From contig JARBJD010000469.1 of the NCBI GenBank assembly GCA_033064195.1, positions 1 through 45,375 on the forward strand: a DNA stretch of 45,375 nucleotides, written 5' to 3'. Within the stretch, counting starts at the first letter, position 1; the number at the start of each line of letters is the position of its first letter. The stretch comes from Blattamonas nauphoetae (Eukaryota; Preaxostyla; Oxymonadida). The notes beneath the pieces are model-generated. The model saw only the letters and a program-made list of their open reading frames with translations. It had not been told where the DNA came from and did no database searches. This document shows, piece after piece, positions 20,591-29,868 of this stretch. The translations under genes were made by a program, and so were the position numbers.

Positions 20591-21001
20591 TTAATACTCC
20601 AACATGAGATCAACCAGAAATTCATAATACTCTTTTATTATTTTTCCATTGATTGTCTCTGATGTTTCCATCTCGATTGACTCACCAGAACTGTCTTTGA
20701 ACCAGATCTTCACAATTGATTGTCGAGTGCTTAATTCCCACTTCTTTCGCTTCGCAATCTGTTCGTTACAGAAAGCAACAAATGAATCATTGAATGCATC
20801 AGTCTGGATCCAATCACCGTGGATTGTGATGTGCTGAGGAATGTCTTTTGAGATGATAGTTGAGTTACCATTAATTTCTTCTCTCACATGGATAAGTTTG
20901 CAGTCGAGAAAGTGAACATATTTTTGGTTTCTGGAATTGGTAAAATCAGGAGGCAATTGAGCAGTGTGAGAATTCTGAATTGAGAAATAGCGCTTCACCA
21001 T
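20591..21001 (-). CDS. 136-residue Polinton protein, unknown role
   Basis: It starts MVKRYFSIQNSH and ends LVDLMLEY. It lies directly downstream of the capsid gene on the same strand (40-bp gap holding the shared A/T motif) and converges with the fibre gene 12 bp away. The composition is beta-rich, with motifs HFLDCKLIHVRE and VKIWFKDSSGES; no signal peptide, membrane segment or cysteine pair is evident. A minor virion protein is a reasonable guess from position only. The left arm has a copy at 2,807-3,218. Confidence 0.7.
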   Translation of the reverse strand: MVKRYFSIQNSHTAQLPPDFTNSRNQKYVHFLDCKLIHVREEINGNSTIISKDIPQHITIHGDWIQTDAFNDSFVAFCNEQIAKRKKWELSTRQSIVKIWFKDSSGESIEMETSETINGKIIKEYYEFLVDLMLEY

Positions 21002-21010
21002 TTCTGTTTT

Positions 21011-21028
21011 CTACAAAAATAAAATATC
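21011..21028 (-). promoter_or_regulatory. Shared A/T-rich promoter-like motif before the 136-residue gene
   Basis: On the reverse strand it reads GATATTTTATTTTTGTAG, 10 bp before the ATG at 21,001. See the entry at 22,738 for the full set. Confidence 0.55.
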
Positions 21029-21041
21029 ATATTTGTTCTGT

Positions 21042-22736
21042 TCAATAACCTCTCTTCACTTCTTCATACGCTTCTTGGAGTCGACGATCAATGACATATC
21101 GCACTCGTGGTTGTCCATTTTCAATCCAGAACAACCAGTATGTTGCATGATGTAGTGCTAGAATTGGAGGAGGAGGACCTTCTGGAGTTGAGGTGAAATA
21201 TGGATCAAGTTCTCCCTGATTGATTGGTGATCCTCTGTAGACGATATTCACTGATTCTGCTGTTGAAATACCTTCTTCTCCACCAGCGATTTCACTTCGA
21301 TCTGTTGGAACCATGAATGTGAATGAAGTAGCATCCGTAACTGCTCTGGTTCTCTTGAACTCCTTTCCAAAACAGGTAGAATTGCGTGACATACAGATTG
21401 AATTCTCAAACTCTTCCGTCGCGGAACAACCGATAAAATCACCATTCACCATCATCATTTGATAGAACTCTGGCGAGAGTGTTGACATCGGGAAATTGGG
21501 AAAGTTGGATCCAAGCATTTCGAATAAGCCAACATAATGAGGATTTCTGAAGACTGTACATTCATTTGGTCTTTCAGGGAATAAGCACATAAGATTCATG
21601 AGATTGTTGAGCTTGATACTGATGTTTGATCTCACTCCCATTGCTGTTGCTTGTGATTGGAACGATTGTGTGTCAATTCTTTCTGCTTTCATGACATACA
21701 GAGTCTTTGAATATGTGTTGAAGAGTGACTGCTTCGTTGCATCAGTGATTTGATATCCGTAACAAATCGAAGACACTGTATCTATCGAAGATGAAAGAAC
21801 AGTGGCTGTGAAGGATTTGGTTTTGATATATGAAATGTAAAATGAATTCACAGAAGGCATTATATTGTCATCGAATTGAAGTATTGGATTACCAATTTGT
21901 GTAAATTCCTGTGTCAAATTAGAGTATTCTCCATCGAACATGAGACTCATTTGCCCTTCTGGTGCGAGACGAGGCTCGTCTTTGTCTGGATATCGATCTT
22001 TCATCATCTCAAGTGTTTTTCTTACAACAGTTGAAGTTCGAATGGGACAATACACAAGTGAATCAGTTGTCAAGTGAAATCGTAAACGTAAATTACCAAA
22101 AATCGAATTTGGATACTGATCAAAGGTACTCAATGGAAGTAGATTCACAAACGGAATTACCAGTGGAATCGTTGCAGTGAATGTTTTTTTCATCCCAGTG
22201 AGTGTTGGAACATAGTAGAATCCACACACACTTGGATCCATTCTCTGAACATTTTCAAAAAGACTATAGCAATGCTTCATATTGTTTTTCTCTTCATACG
22301 ACTTGAAAGTGTGATACAGAAATGATTCGTGAACATGATTATTCTGGAGTGTATTGTCAATAATGTTTCCTTTACTGTCAACCAGTCTCATGTCTCGAAT
22401 GGCATCTGATGATGATTTGTAACCGTAGAACATTCCGTACAATCCAGCTGACTCTGAAGCATCTGCATCTGATGGATATGTATATGGAACAGTAATCGTG
22501 AGATCGATACGCAGATGACTCTTCGAAAATTCAGTCACATCATGACCATCATAGCACAATGGAACTTCAATCTCATCTCCGATTCTGCATGGCATGGGAG
22601 GATTTGTTGGATGTACTTCTTGGATGGAGTAGATGTGAGGTTCTGAATCCCACTGTTTTGGCAAGTATGATTGCACTTCAATTTGTTCGATTAATGTCGA
22701 TGTTGGTTTGGATTGATTTGATCTGAAACTTCTCAT
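21042..22736 (-). CDS. Polinton major capsid protein (double jelly-roll type)
   Basis: The protein has 564 residues from ATG 22,736. The length is right for a Polinton/PLV double-jelly-roll capsid protein. The beta-rich sequence has an N-terminal block PCRIGDEIEVPLCYDG, a central FGNLRLRFHL and the C-terminal SPINQGELDPYF followed by TYWLFWIENGQPRVRY. A paralogue with the same three blocks lies immediately downstream in transcriptional terms of 22,784-24,649. The assignment rests on size, composition, neighbours and the paralogue; I did not recognise a diagnostic motif and fold prediction was not possible. This copy reads through; the left-arm twin (1,077-2,766) does not. Confidence 0.7.
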   Translation of the reverse strand: MRSFRSNQSKPTSTLIEQIEVQSYLPKQWDSEPHIYSIQEVHPTNPPMPCRIGDEIEVPLCYDGHDVTEFSKSHLRIDLTITVPYTYPSDADASESAGLYGMFYGYKSSSDAIRDMRLVDSKGNIIDNTLQNNHVHESFLYHTFKSYEEKNNMKHCYSLFENVQRMDPSVCGFYYVPTLTGMKKTFTATIPLVIPFVNLLPLSTFDQYPNSIFGNLRLRFHLTTDSLVYCPIRTSTVVRKTLEMMKDRYPDKDEPRLAPEGQMSLMFDGEYSNLTQEFTQIGNPILQFDDNIMPSVNSFYISYIKTKSFTATVLSSSIDTVSSICYGYQITDATKQSLFNTYSKTLYVMKAERIDTQSFQSQATAMGVRSNISIKLNNLMNLMCLFPERPNECTVFRNPHYVGLFEMLGSNFPNFPMSTLSPEFYQMMMVNGDFIGCSATEEFENSICMSRNSTCFGKEFKRTRAVTDATSFTFMVPTDRSEIAGGEEGISTAESVNIVYRGSPINQGELDPYFTSTPEGPPPPILALHHATYWLFWIENGQPRVRYVIDRRLQEAYEEVKRGY

Positions 22737-22737
22737 T

Positions 22738-22757
22738 TATAGAAAAATAAAAAATAC
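22738..22757 (-). promoter_or_regulatory. Shared A/T-rich promoter-like motif of the Polinton genes
   Basis: On the coding strand it reads TTGTATTTTTTATTTTTCTA, then ATAAATG. Versions of TATTTTTTATTTTTGTA precede nearly every internal gene by about 2-45 bp: near 21,011, 24,653, 25,001, 25,387, 26,051, 27,063, 28,305, 30,396 and 40,723 on the reverse strand, and 19,665 on the forward strand. The ATPase gene is the exception. It may be a TATA/initiator-type element used by all virion and replication genes. The terminal TA-x-AA just before the ATG suggests very short leaders. Confidence 0.65.
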
Positions 22758-22783
22758 AATATCACTATTTTCTTTTAATGTTT

Positions 22784-24649
22784 TCAATTTGGAATAATTC
22801 CTAAATCTTTGTGTAATGCTTTCAGTGTGTGATTAGGATAGTACTCAACTTTTGGTTCACCATTGCTGTATCGTAATACCCACCATGTGGTTGCAGTGGT
22901 TGCTAATATTGGTGCTGGAGGATGTGTAAATGTTGTCATATCACCACCACTTTGACTTGGGTTGTATACATTATAGTATGTATCGAGATTACCTTGATAG
23001 ATTGGATGTGATCTCAAAGTGACCGCAGTGTTTCCTTTTGAACTGATCGAATCATTACAGTTTGTTGGACACCCACTCCTCTGAGTAGGAAAGCACAGAA
23101 GGAAGTCAGTATTGTCATGAACTGGACGAACTCGTGTCATTGTTTCATTTGGATATGTTCCGTCACCAGTGAGTTTCTCTTCAACGAGAGAATCTGTAAG
23201 TGATCGCTCCAAATCATCAGGAACAGCTAGGTACGAATCGAGATTGAGAGTCGATAATGCGAACTGATAGAAGCGAGCTCCAATAGTTGTCGTTGGTTGC
23301 TCTGGATAATACCTGTTTTGTAAAGTCACTTGGATGTTCTTCTGCATTGGATTGTGGAAGCAAGTGACTTCATTGTCGTAATGACGGAAGAGAAGCATGA
23401 TATCCTTAGCATTCACCACTACCATTTGCTGAGTACAATCAATTCCTGTTGCCGTTGGCGTCTTCTGAAATGGATAGAATGAGATCTTTTCTGCCGGAAT
23501 TGTTCCAGGACGATTTGTGTACATCTGCTTCAGATTCTATTTCGCACCATCTTTCATTTTGTATCCAACACTCATGCAATACACATCATCAATCCGATAG
23601 TTTGTGACGTTTAATGAGATGTACTGATCCACAAATTCTGGTTCTGTTGTCACGGCATTGGCTGTTGAACAAACAATGTCTTTTGTAACTGATGGTTGCA
23701 GAAATGATTGACCAATTTGAACGAAGTTCTTTGTGCATGAGGTGACAAGATTGGTTAGGAAATATGGACGATGTTGAATACAATTGAGAATTGCTGCTTT
23801 AATAGTTGGTGCTGCTGCTGTTCCAGTTACGAGTGATGATAGTGTATCTTTCAAAGTGAGTTCAGGATTTACAGAACAACAAACAAACGCATCTTCATTC
23901 ATGTGCACACTCAATTTCAAATCGCCAAAGAGACATTTTGGATAGTCAGTCATTCCTGAGAAAATGAGAAGATCTTCCAGATTGATTGACACACGAATTG
24001 GTACATCGATTGTGTCTTGAAACACTCCTGTTCCAGACGTCGTTGTGAAATCAGAAAGTGGAATATAAACACCAGCAACCGATTCGTCATGATTCCAAGC
24101 ATTCTGCCAAGGTGTGTGACAATGTTTTCGATTCTCCAATTGACTCTTCGGTTTGATCATATTGTAGATGTGAGATTCCATTGATACATCATTGTTTGTT
24201 GTGCTGATGATTCTCTGATTGTTGTGAAGAACAGTAAGGTCACGAAAGATTGATGCTGAATGCTTGAGTCCAACGAAGATGAATATCCTCTCATTCATGT
24301 ACGATCCGATTTTACCAGCTGTAGTTTGCCAATTATTGAGTTTCAATGTCGCAGTCATTGTGAACGTGATAAACGAATCATCAATTTGACAAATGTCTTG
24401 ATTCCCAGTCAACGGAATGATTATCTCTTGTCCTGTGTAGAATCGTGCATTCTCTGATGGTTTCAATTCTTGAATCGAAGTACTATGTGCTCCATCATTC
24501 ATGAGGTAATTAATGTGATGTTCGGACATTAGTTGTTGTTGTATTTGACCCATGTCATCACGTGTGTATTCTATCCTTCCAGTGGTATTTCCAGTCAATG
24601 ATGATGCTCCAGTTCTTTTGTTTGTCAGATGTGTTATATGCGAGTTCAT
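22784..24649 (-). CDS. Second capsid-like protein, paralogue of the major capsid protein
   Basis: The gene span encodes about 620 residues, so its size matches the 564-residue capsid protein. Matching blocks in the same order: an N-terminal acidic/tyrosine region, FYTGQEIIIPLTGN (compare CRIGDEIEVPLCYDG), LFGDLKLSVHM (compare FGNLRLRFHL), and the C-terminal HPIYQGNLDTYY with TTWWVLRYSNGEPKVEY. It begins MNSHITHLTNKR, 42 bp from the MAPG gene. It is probably a second double-jelly-roll capsid subunit or penton-type protein. The fossil gene carries about one break; both arms show the same state. Confidence 0.65.
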
Positions 24650-24690
24650 TTTAACAAAAATAAAAAATTACATTTATGCTTTAACTCTAG

Positions 24691-24996
24691 TTACTTTTTC
24701 TTTTTTAGTTTCTTCACCTTAACCTTCGGCTTCAGCTTTTCTTCCAGTCTCAGTATTTCACCTCTGAGCTTGTTCACAACTGCAGTGTTTCCTTCATTCA
24801 TTGCTTGCTCATATTGTGCCATCTTTTCTGCGTGGATTTGCTGATCCGATTTCACGTCTGGAATCATTTCAATACCTGTCTGTGCTACCTTCGAGATCAG
24901 TGGTCCAACGAAGGGAATTAGGTTCAGAAATGGAGCTCCAACACGAAGAATTGTTTTTCCGACTCCTGCTAATTTTGATAACCAACCTGGTGCCAT
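24691..24996 (-). CDS. Small hydrophobic/basic virion-type protein, MAPGW form
   Basis: The protein has 101 residues. I chose ATG 24,996 because the A/T motif (25,001-25,020) precedes it and because the neighbour at 25,037 starts with the same MAPG; the longer upstream frame overlaps that neighbour. Residues 1-45 form a glycine-rich hydrophobic segment (LSKLAGVGKTILRVGAPFLN...GPLISKVA). Residues 55-90 are a helix, and the tail is strongly lysine-rich (KPKVKVKKLKKKK). A membrane-active or DNA-condensing minor virion protein, like adenovirus pVI or pX, is a guess from composition. Confidence 0.6.
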   Translation of the reverse strand: MAPGWLSKLAGVGKTILRVGAPFLNLIPFVGPLISKVAQTGIEMIPDVKSDQQIHAEKMAQYEQAMNEGNTAVVNKLRGEILRLEEKLKPKVKVKKLKKKK

Positions 24997-25036
24997 TTTA
25001 GGAAAATAAAAATATTCGAATACTAGTGAATGTTTA

Positions 25037-25342
25037 TCATTTGAATTGAATTTTGGAGTTGGACGAGAGTGGCATATCATCATTTGAGAATCGTCCATTT
25101 CGTGGAGGTTCGTAATCAATCATCTGCGGTTTTTGTTGACGATTGATCGCCTTATTTTGTTGAGAAACGTCCATCATTCCTCCTAATCCATTGAGTATTC
25201 CACCTGCTGTTTGTCCAAATTTACTGTTCGTTTGAGAGAGCAATCCACCACCGACTTGAAGCAATGTTGGAGCTAGAGGTTTGATGAATTGAAAGAATTG
25301 CTTGCCGATATTTTTGAGTTTGTTGAAACTTCCTGGTGCCAT
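25037..25342 (-). CDS. Small hydrophobic virion-type protein, MAPGS form
   Basis: The protein has 101 residues and begins MAPGSFNKLKNIGKQFFQFI. An amphipathic N-terminal helix is followed by glycine/leucine-rich repeats (LLQVGGGLLS, AGGILNGLGGMM) and a polar tail. It shares the MAPG start, the length and the K-L-x-x-(I/V)-G-K pattern with the 24,691-24,996 protein, so the two may be ancient duplicates. The promoter-like motif lies 45 bp upstream, giving this gene the longest leader of the set. Role unknown; probably a capsid-internal or membrane-interacting peptide. Confidence 0.6.
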   Translation of the reverse strand: MAPGSFNKLKNIGKQFFQFIKPLAPTLLQVGGGLLSQTNSKFGQTAGGILNGLGGMMDVSQQNKAINRQQKPQMIDYEPPRNGRFSNDDMPLSSNSKIQFK

Positions 25343-25454
25343 TTATGCAATTTTGAGAAATTGTGTTGAAGAGACGAAGTCTATTTAAGTAAAAATAAAA
25401 AATACAATTCATTAATAATTTATCTCGGGAAAAATCTCAGAAGAGATTTCTGCC

Positions 25455-26045
25455 CTAACGGGGTATTGCCTTTGTTAGAGAAATGCCATAATTGAGAATA
25501 GTGTTGTATGCTTCGTTATAGGCAATACTCATGTCTTTTCCACCAACAAGGATCTTGAAAATGGTTCTAAACACTGGTAGTTTATTCAGACATAAACACT
25601 TGTCAGATAGATCATCCAATTCGATCACCACATCGTTGATTCCAGTGAGTGTCGCAATCAGTGCACATAAATCACTTTGGTTTGTGATCAGTTTCTTCGA
25701 TGGTTCAATGAGAGTATTCAGTAGTTTCTTTTCACAAGCAAATGCATTCTTGTAGACGAGCAATAGCTGATCTTTGAATGCTGAAATATTGGAGGTGTAT
25801 TCTCGGAGTGGAATGGAACGACTCTGAATAGGAGCTGATGGATATGTCTCCAATGGTGGATCGTAAGCACCTCGTTCATGAATGACCACAGGCTCAGAGC
25901 ATACTCTTTCCATCTCCATCTTCGATCCTCTATTATCTACGCCAGCTTTGCTCCTATCCTCGATGATGACATTGTTGGTGATTGATGTTGGTACTGAAGA
26001 AGAACTTGTGTGTTTTGAAAATTGACAACTTAGAATTGGTTGCAT
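25455..26045 (-). CDS. 196-residue Polinton protein, unknown
   Basis: ATG at 26,045, just after the shared A/T motif (26,051-26,070). Residues 1-75 are serine-rich and probably disordered. Residues 80-195 look helical, with a cysteine-containing middle (FACEKKLLNTL, SDKCLCLNKL). No recognisable domain, signal peptide or membrane span. It lies in the virion-gene block, in line with its neighbours on the same strand, so a structural or assembly role is the natural inference. Confidence 0.6.
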   Translation of the reverse strand: MQPILSCQFSKHTSSSSVPTSITNNVIIEDRSKAGVDNRGSKMEMERVCSEPVVIHERGAYDPPLETYPSAPIQSRSIPLREYTSNISAFKDQLLLVYKNAFACEKKLLNTLIEPSKKLITNQSDLCALIATLTGINDVVIELDDLSDKCLCLNKLPVFRTIFKILVGGKDMSIAYNEAYNTILNYGISLTKAIPR

Positions 26046-26088
26046 CACTTTCTATAAAAATAAAAAATATATATTAATGTTTTTAAAT

Positions 26089-27051
26089 TCACATTTCTGC
26101 TCGATCTATAGCTCCCATTCCAGAACTGTCCAACTGTGCAAATCGATAATACCCAGGCATATCAGATTGGTATCCACTGATGTCATCATCTGTGACTGTT
26201 TTGAATGCTTTGGCTTTCAGTTTATTAACTTCTGTTGATATGTGAGTTGAATAGCGAGTACAGTATTCCGATAAATACGTTGTATCTTGAGTGATCATTT
26301 GGAGAAACACTGGATAAATCTGATCCTTGAAGGCTTTCTTTTGTTTCATACTGGGATTGTAGTCCTGAACATGATCATGAAGCCATTGATCCCACATCAG
26401 TGATGCAATCTGTGATTGAATTGAATTGAACACCATATTGTCTAACACATTCTTGCTGGGATCAGCTGGATTGCTTCGATTTGCACGAGTTATTCCCAAT
26501 GTGTCTGTCATGTGTTCACCAACAGCTCTCTTCATTATTGCATATGGTTGTTGAGATCGTTTGGTCTTCATCTCTTCATAGCTGATGTCTCGATAATTGG
26601 TTGGCAAATCGTATGTTCCATTTTTGAGGAAATTCCGATGTACAGCTTTGATTCTCCTTCCATTCTCTTGATTGAATGATGTGTATGGTTTCTGTCTTCG
26701 CATGTCTGGTGTTGGATTCATTGCGTAGTATGTCTCTTTGACTGGTCTACTGTTGTATGGAGTTAGCATGGCACCATTGACTGCAATCAGGTCTCCAGTC
26801 TCATTATCGTACACCATCACATCAGGAACTTGTCCATATTGTTCTACTTTCGCAGTCCAATTTCGTCCAGTTCTCGAAATATACTCACGTGCTGATGGAA
26901 GACTACACAGAGCATCATTGCGTCGGGTTTGAATATCATCATCGGCAAAGATTTGTTTCAATGCTGCTTGAGTCTCTGCTGCGTATCTCATTCTTGGTTT
27001 CTTCGCTTGTGCTTTTCTTTGTGGTTGAACGTACACTATCTTTTGTGACAT
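26089..27051 (-). CDS. 320-residue Polinton protein, unknown, basic N-terminus
   Basis: It starts MSQKIVYVQPQRKAQAKKPR. The basic N-terminal 25 residues are followed by a mixed region with many tyrosines and arginines (AMNPTPDMRRQKPYTSF, LPTNYRDISYEE) and a helical C-terminal half. It is divergent from the packaging ATPase gene with only 61 bp between the ATGs. No family recognised. Position and size fit a virion-associated or DNA-binding protein; the basic start could contact DNA. Confidence 0.6.
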   Translation of the reverse strand: MSQKIVYVQPQRKAQAKKPRMRYAAETQAALKQIFADDDIQTRRNDALCSLPSAREYISRTGRNWTAKVEQYGQVPDVMVYDNETGDLIAVNGAMLTPYNSRPVKETYYAMNPTPDMRRQKPYTSFNQENGRRIKAVHRNFLKNGTYDLPTNYRDISYEEMKTKRSQQPYAIMKRAVGEHMTDTLGITRANRSNPADPSKNVLDNMVFNSIQSQIASLMWDQWLHDHVQDYNPSMKQKKAFKDQIYPVFLQMITQDTTYLSEYCTRYSTHISTEVNKLKAKAFKTVTDDDISGYQSDMPGYYRFAQLDSSGMGAIDRAEM

Positions 27052-27112
27052 TGTGTGTTTTCATACAAAATAAAAAAACCAAAAGTATATTTTAATTAGA
27101 GTTAAATCACAA
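27052..27112. promoter_or_regulatory. Divergent intergenic region between the 320-residue gene and the ATPase gene
   Basis: Sixty-one bp. On the reverse strand it holds the shared motif (TTTTTTTATTTTGTATG, 27,062-27,078). The ATPase side has a different A/T-rich sequence (GTATATTTTAATTAGAG, 27,085-27,101), so the ATPase may be under another signal. Confidence 0.5.
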
Positions 27113-27994
27113 ATGAACAAATCGAATATGGCTAAACCAGAGGTTTCGCGGAGGGTGGAACCCTTGTCTCTAACAGCATATGTGAATGCAAAATTGAGTG
27201 AAGCATCAAATAGGAATGTTTCTCATGAAGTGCAATCACAGATTCATCCAGACTTGAATTTCAATCGCAACAGTGTGAATGTCCTTGTTGGAAACAGAGG
27301 AAGTGGAAAGACATTCAATGCTCTTCGAGAGGTTGCCAAGCTCCAGAATGTTCAGGTTAGGAATGAACTGTTTCACCTCTTTGTCTTCGTAACTGATAAG
27401 AACATCGATCCGACATTCGATAAATTCAAACCAATCCTGAACGTTCCGTATGTGAAAGTCAAATATGATGAAGCACTTCCATTTCTGTTGGAACTCTCAG
27501 AATCGAAAGCTGCTTATGAGGAGATCATTGACAATCAATGGCAGAATAAAATTACTGATGAATGCAGAGATGATCTCTTTGACTCACTGTACATTGATGA
27601 CTTCTCAGTGAAGAATCTCCAAACGATTATCCTTCTTAATGACTGTCGTAGAATTCTTGGTGAACGAAACGCATCCAAAAATAGAATGACAATGATGGAC
27701 CTTTTATTGGAGAATCGACAACCAAAATTCACATTCTTTCTGACAATGCACGAGCTCTTCAGTTTATCAGCAGACATGAAGTCAAACATTGATTCAATGT
27801 GGATTTTTGGAGGCTTCAACAAAGAACGAATCAGTCGAGTATATCCTCAGTTGAACTCCCCAATTGATATTCGACAATTCTGGAATATCTATCAACGAAA
27901 ACAGAAATGTGAAGCAATCATTCTTCGATACAATACTGATGGAGTAGCACTGAATGAGATCAACAAAGATGGACTAATCAGAAGGGTCTGTTAA
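27113..27994 (+). CDS. Genome-packaging ATPase (A32-like, FtsK/HerA type)
   Basis: The protein has 293 residues. Walker A is GNRGSGKT at residues 60-67. The Walker B-like strand is LYIDD at about 159-163. The region ENRQPKFTFFLTMHELFSL followed by KSNIDSMWIFGGF (about 200-236) is the sensor and arginine-bearing segment typical of A32-type ATPases of Polintons, virophages and large DNA viruses. Its role is ATP-driven DNA packaging into capsids. It is transcribed opposite to the capsid genes. Its end overlaps the small reverse-strand gene by 21 bp. A second in-frame ATG occurs at residue 6. Confidence 0.88.
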   Translation: MNKSNMAKPEVSRRVEPLSLTAYVNAKLSEASNRNVSHEVQSQIHPDLNFNRNSVNVLVGNRGSGKTFNALREVAKLQNVQVRNELFHLFVFVTDKNIDPTFDKFKPILNVPYVKVKYDEALPFLLELSESKAAYEEIIDNQWQNKITDECRDDLFDSLYIDDFSVKNLQTIILLNDCRRILGERNASKNRMTMMDLLLENRQPKFTFFLTMHELFSLSADMKSNIDSMWIFGGFNKERISRVYPQLNSPIDIRQFWNIYQRKQKCEAIILRYNTDGVALNEINKDGLIRRVC

Positions 27995-28300
27995 TTCTTG
28001 TAGAAGGTTTCCAATTGAGTCAGTCAGCGCTCGAATTGATTCTTCAATGTCTGATAATCTTTGATCAATCGATAGTGAATTAGGAGGAGTGGAAGCATCG
28101 ACATATCGTTTCCTCAGTGCTATCTCACCTCTTATTTTTGTAATTCGATATCCATCAATTTGGATCATTCAATTCAGTTTCTGAGTTGTGTACTCATTCA
28201 GTTCTTTTCTATTCTTCTCCAATTATCTCTGAAAGTCGTGGATGTTTGTGAACTCTTTCTGTTCAGGATCAAATGGTTCTAATATTTTCAGTGATGACAT
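27974..28300 (-). pseudogene. Small Polinton gene of unknown role
   Basis: The start MSSLKILEPFD follows the shared A/T motif (28,305-28,322), which is very like the one at 25,001 (both contain CGAATATTTTTATTT). The C-terminal part is a charged helix (SDIEESIRALTDSIGNLLQEL). It converges on and slightly overlaps the ATPase gene. It is a fossil with one or more breaks. Family unknown. Confidence 0.45.
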
Positions 28301-28399
28301 TTAAGTGAAATAAAAATATTCGAAACATTATTGAAAACGAACAAAGTTCTCAGATCGAAGATCGCACTACGCCAAATTAAAGCGAACGAAGTTCTGAGG

Positions 28400-29837
28400 T
28401 CAGAATAGACCGAATTCAGCCATGAATTCTGGAGTTAAGTCGTCAATAGAGTCTGCATGGAACTTTGTGTGTTGGATTGGAACGTAGACAACTTTTGACA
28501 GACACGTGAGACCATTCAGTAGAGTAGCTACCACATTTCCGTGCTTGTATTCAATGAATTTCCCCACGAATTGAAACTGTCTTCGCTTCTTCTGAAACTT
28601 GGCAACAGTCTTGTCCAGATCAAGGTGAATCAATAGAATATTTCCTGGTTTGTATTTCCATAACATCTGTGATGTCTGTTGTCTTTGGATGTTCTTTAAT
28701 TGTTCTTCACAACTGGAGATATACAGTGCTTCAATTTCACGATTGTTTTGTGCCTGCTGTGGAGTGAACTTGTTCCAGTACGCTCGATGTGGAGTCATGT
28801 TATAGTATTCCACCATCTTATTCATCAAGGAATGATTTGCCATTTGTGTCGCATTGTCTTGGAATCCATCTCTGATTGTTCTTATCACGCGATCGACAAT
28901 TCTGTTGTGATTTGTAAATGGTGAACTTGTGAAATATGTACTGACGTTCTGATCCTTGAAAAACTCTGATGCTTCAATACTAGTCCATGCTGCTTCACCA
29001 TCACCTCGAATGTTGTGAACGTGAACGCCACGATAGTTAATCAGGTCATTGATTGCAGTCTTGACTTTGCTCCATGATTTATCCAGAACAGGAATGACCA
29101 CCAGGTATTTAGTGTTGATGTTAATTGCGAAGAGGTAAATCTGTAGAACTGTTTTCGACGTTGGTGATTGTATAAAAACGAGATCAATTTCCCAGGATCC
29201 AAACTTGGGAGAGAAGTATGGTCGATCACAATTCTGTGGAACCTTTCTGTCTGATGTCTTCTGTGGATCACCTGTACTTGCTTTCGACATGAATTGCATT
29301 TTTGATCGAAATGGATACACAATTTTCTCTGTTGTTTTTGGAATCATTGGAGGATCAATTCTCATCGCATCACCTCCTTTTTCTCTCTGAATTTTCCTGG
29401 GATGTGCAGCACTCCATCTATGATCATATTCCTCATACCAATCCTGAAATGATCTTCCTCCGAATGGGATTTGTTTTGTGTGAGTCAGAATGAAGTCAAG
29501 ATCTTCGTTCGCAATCTTTCTGTTTGTCGAGGCTCGAACGAATGTGTCTCTGTTCATTTTATTTGCATCCAGAATGTGTGATGTAATAAAGTGTTCCATC
29601 TGCTTTAGATTATTCATTATTGAGTTCTCAGCTTTGATCTGTTCATCTTCTGAATCATTTCTCTGTTGATGATCAAACAATCCTTTCATTTGTTCCAATT
29701 TATTGAGCACTTGCTGTGTCGTCGGTTCATTCTGTCTGATCTCCCTCACTGGGTGGTTGAACACGGTTGGTGTGAAGAAGGGATTTCTCTCTATTGGATC
29801 CTGCATCTGTGAAATTGGTATAATGTCATCATCATCT

Positions 29838-29868
<31 letters not shown>

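Larger units (their letters stand above)
1..23813. repeat. Giant inverted duplication (palindrome), arms about 10 kb and 13.4 kb
   Basis: Positions 1-9,985 reappear in reverse complement at 10,435 to about 23,813. In the inner part, paired coordinates sum to 20,420 (for example 9,985 with 10,435 and 6,885 with 13,535). Beyond the 3.37-kb insertion in the right arm they sum to about 23,808-23,814. The unique spacer is 9,986-10,434 (449 bp). Both arms contain a Polinton end plus the same DNA outside it, so the copying took in the flank and was not simply two insertions. By eye the arms are above 99% identical and differ mainly by one-base length changes and by the insertion. The left arm runs off the window. 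An assembly fold-back remains possible. Confidence 0.9.
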
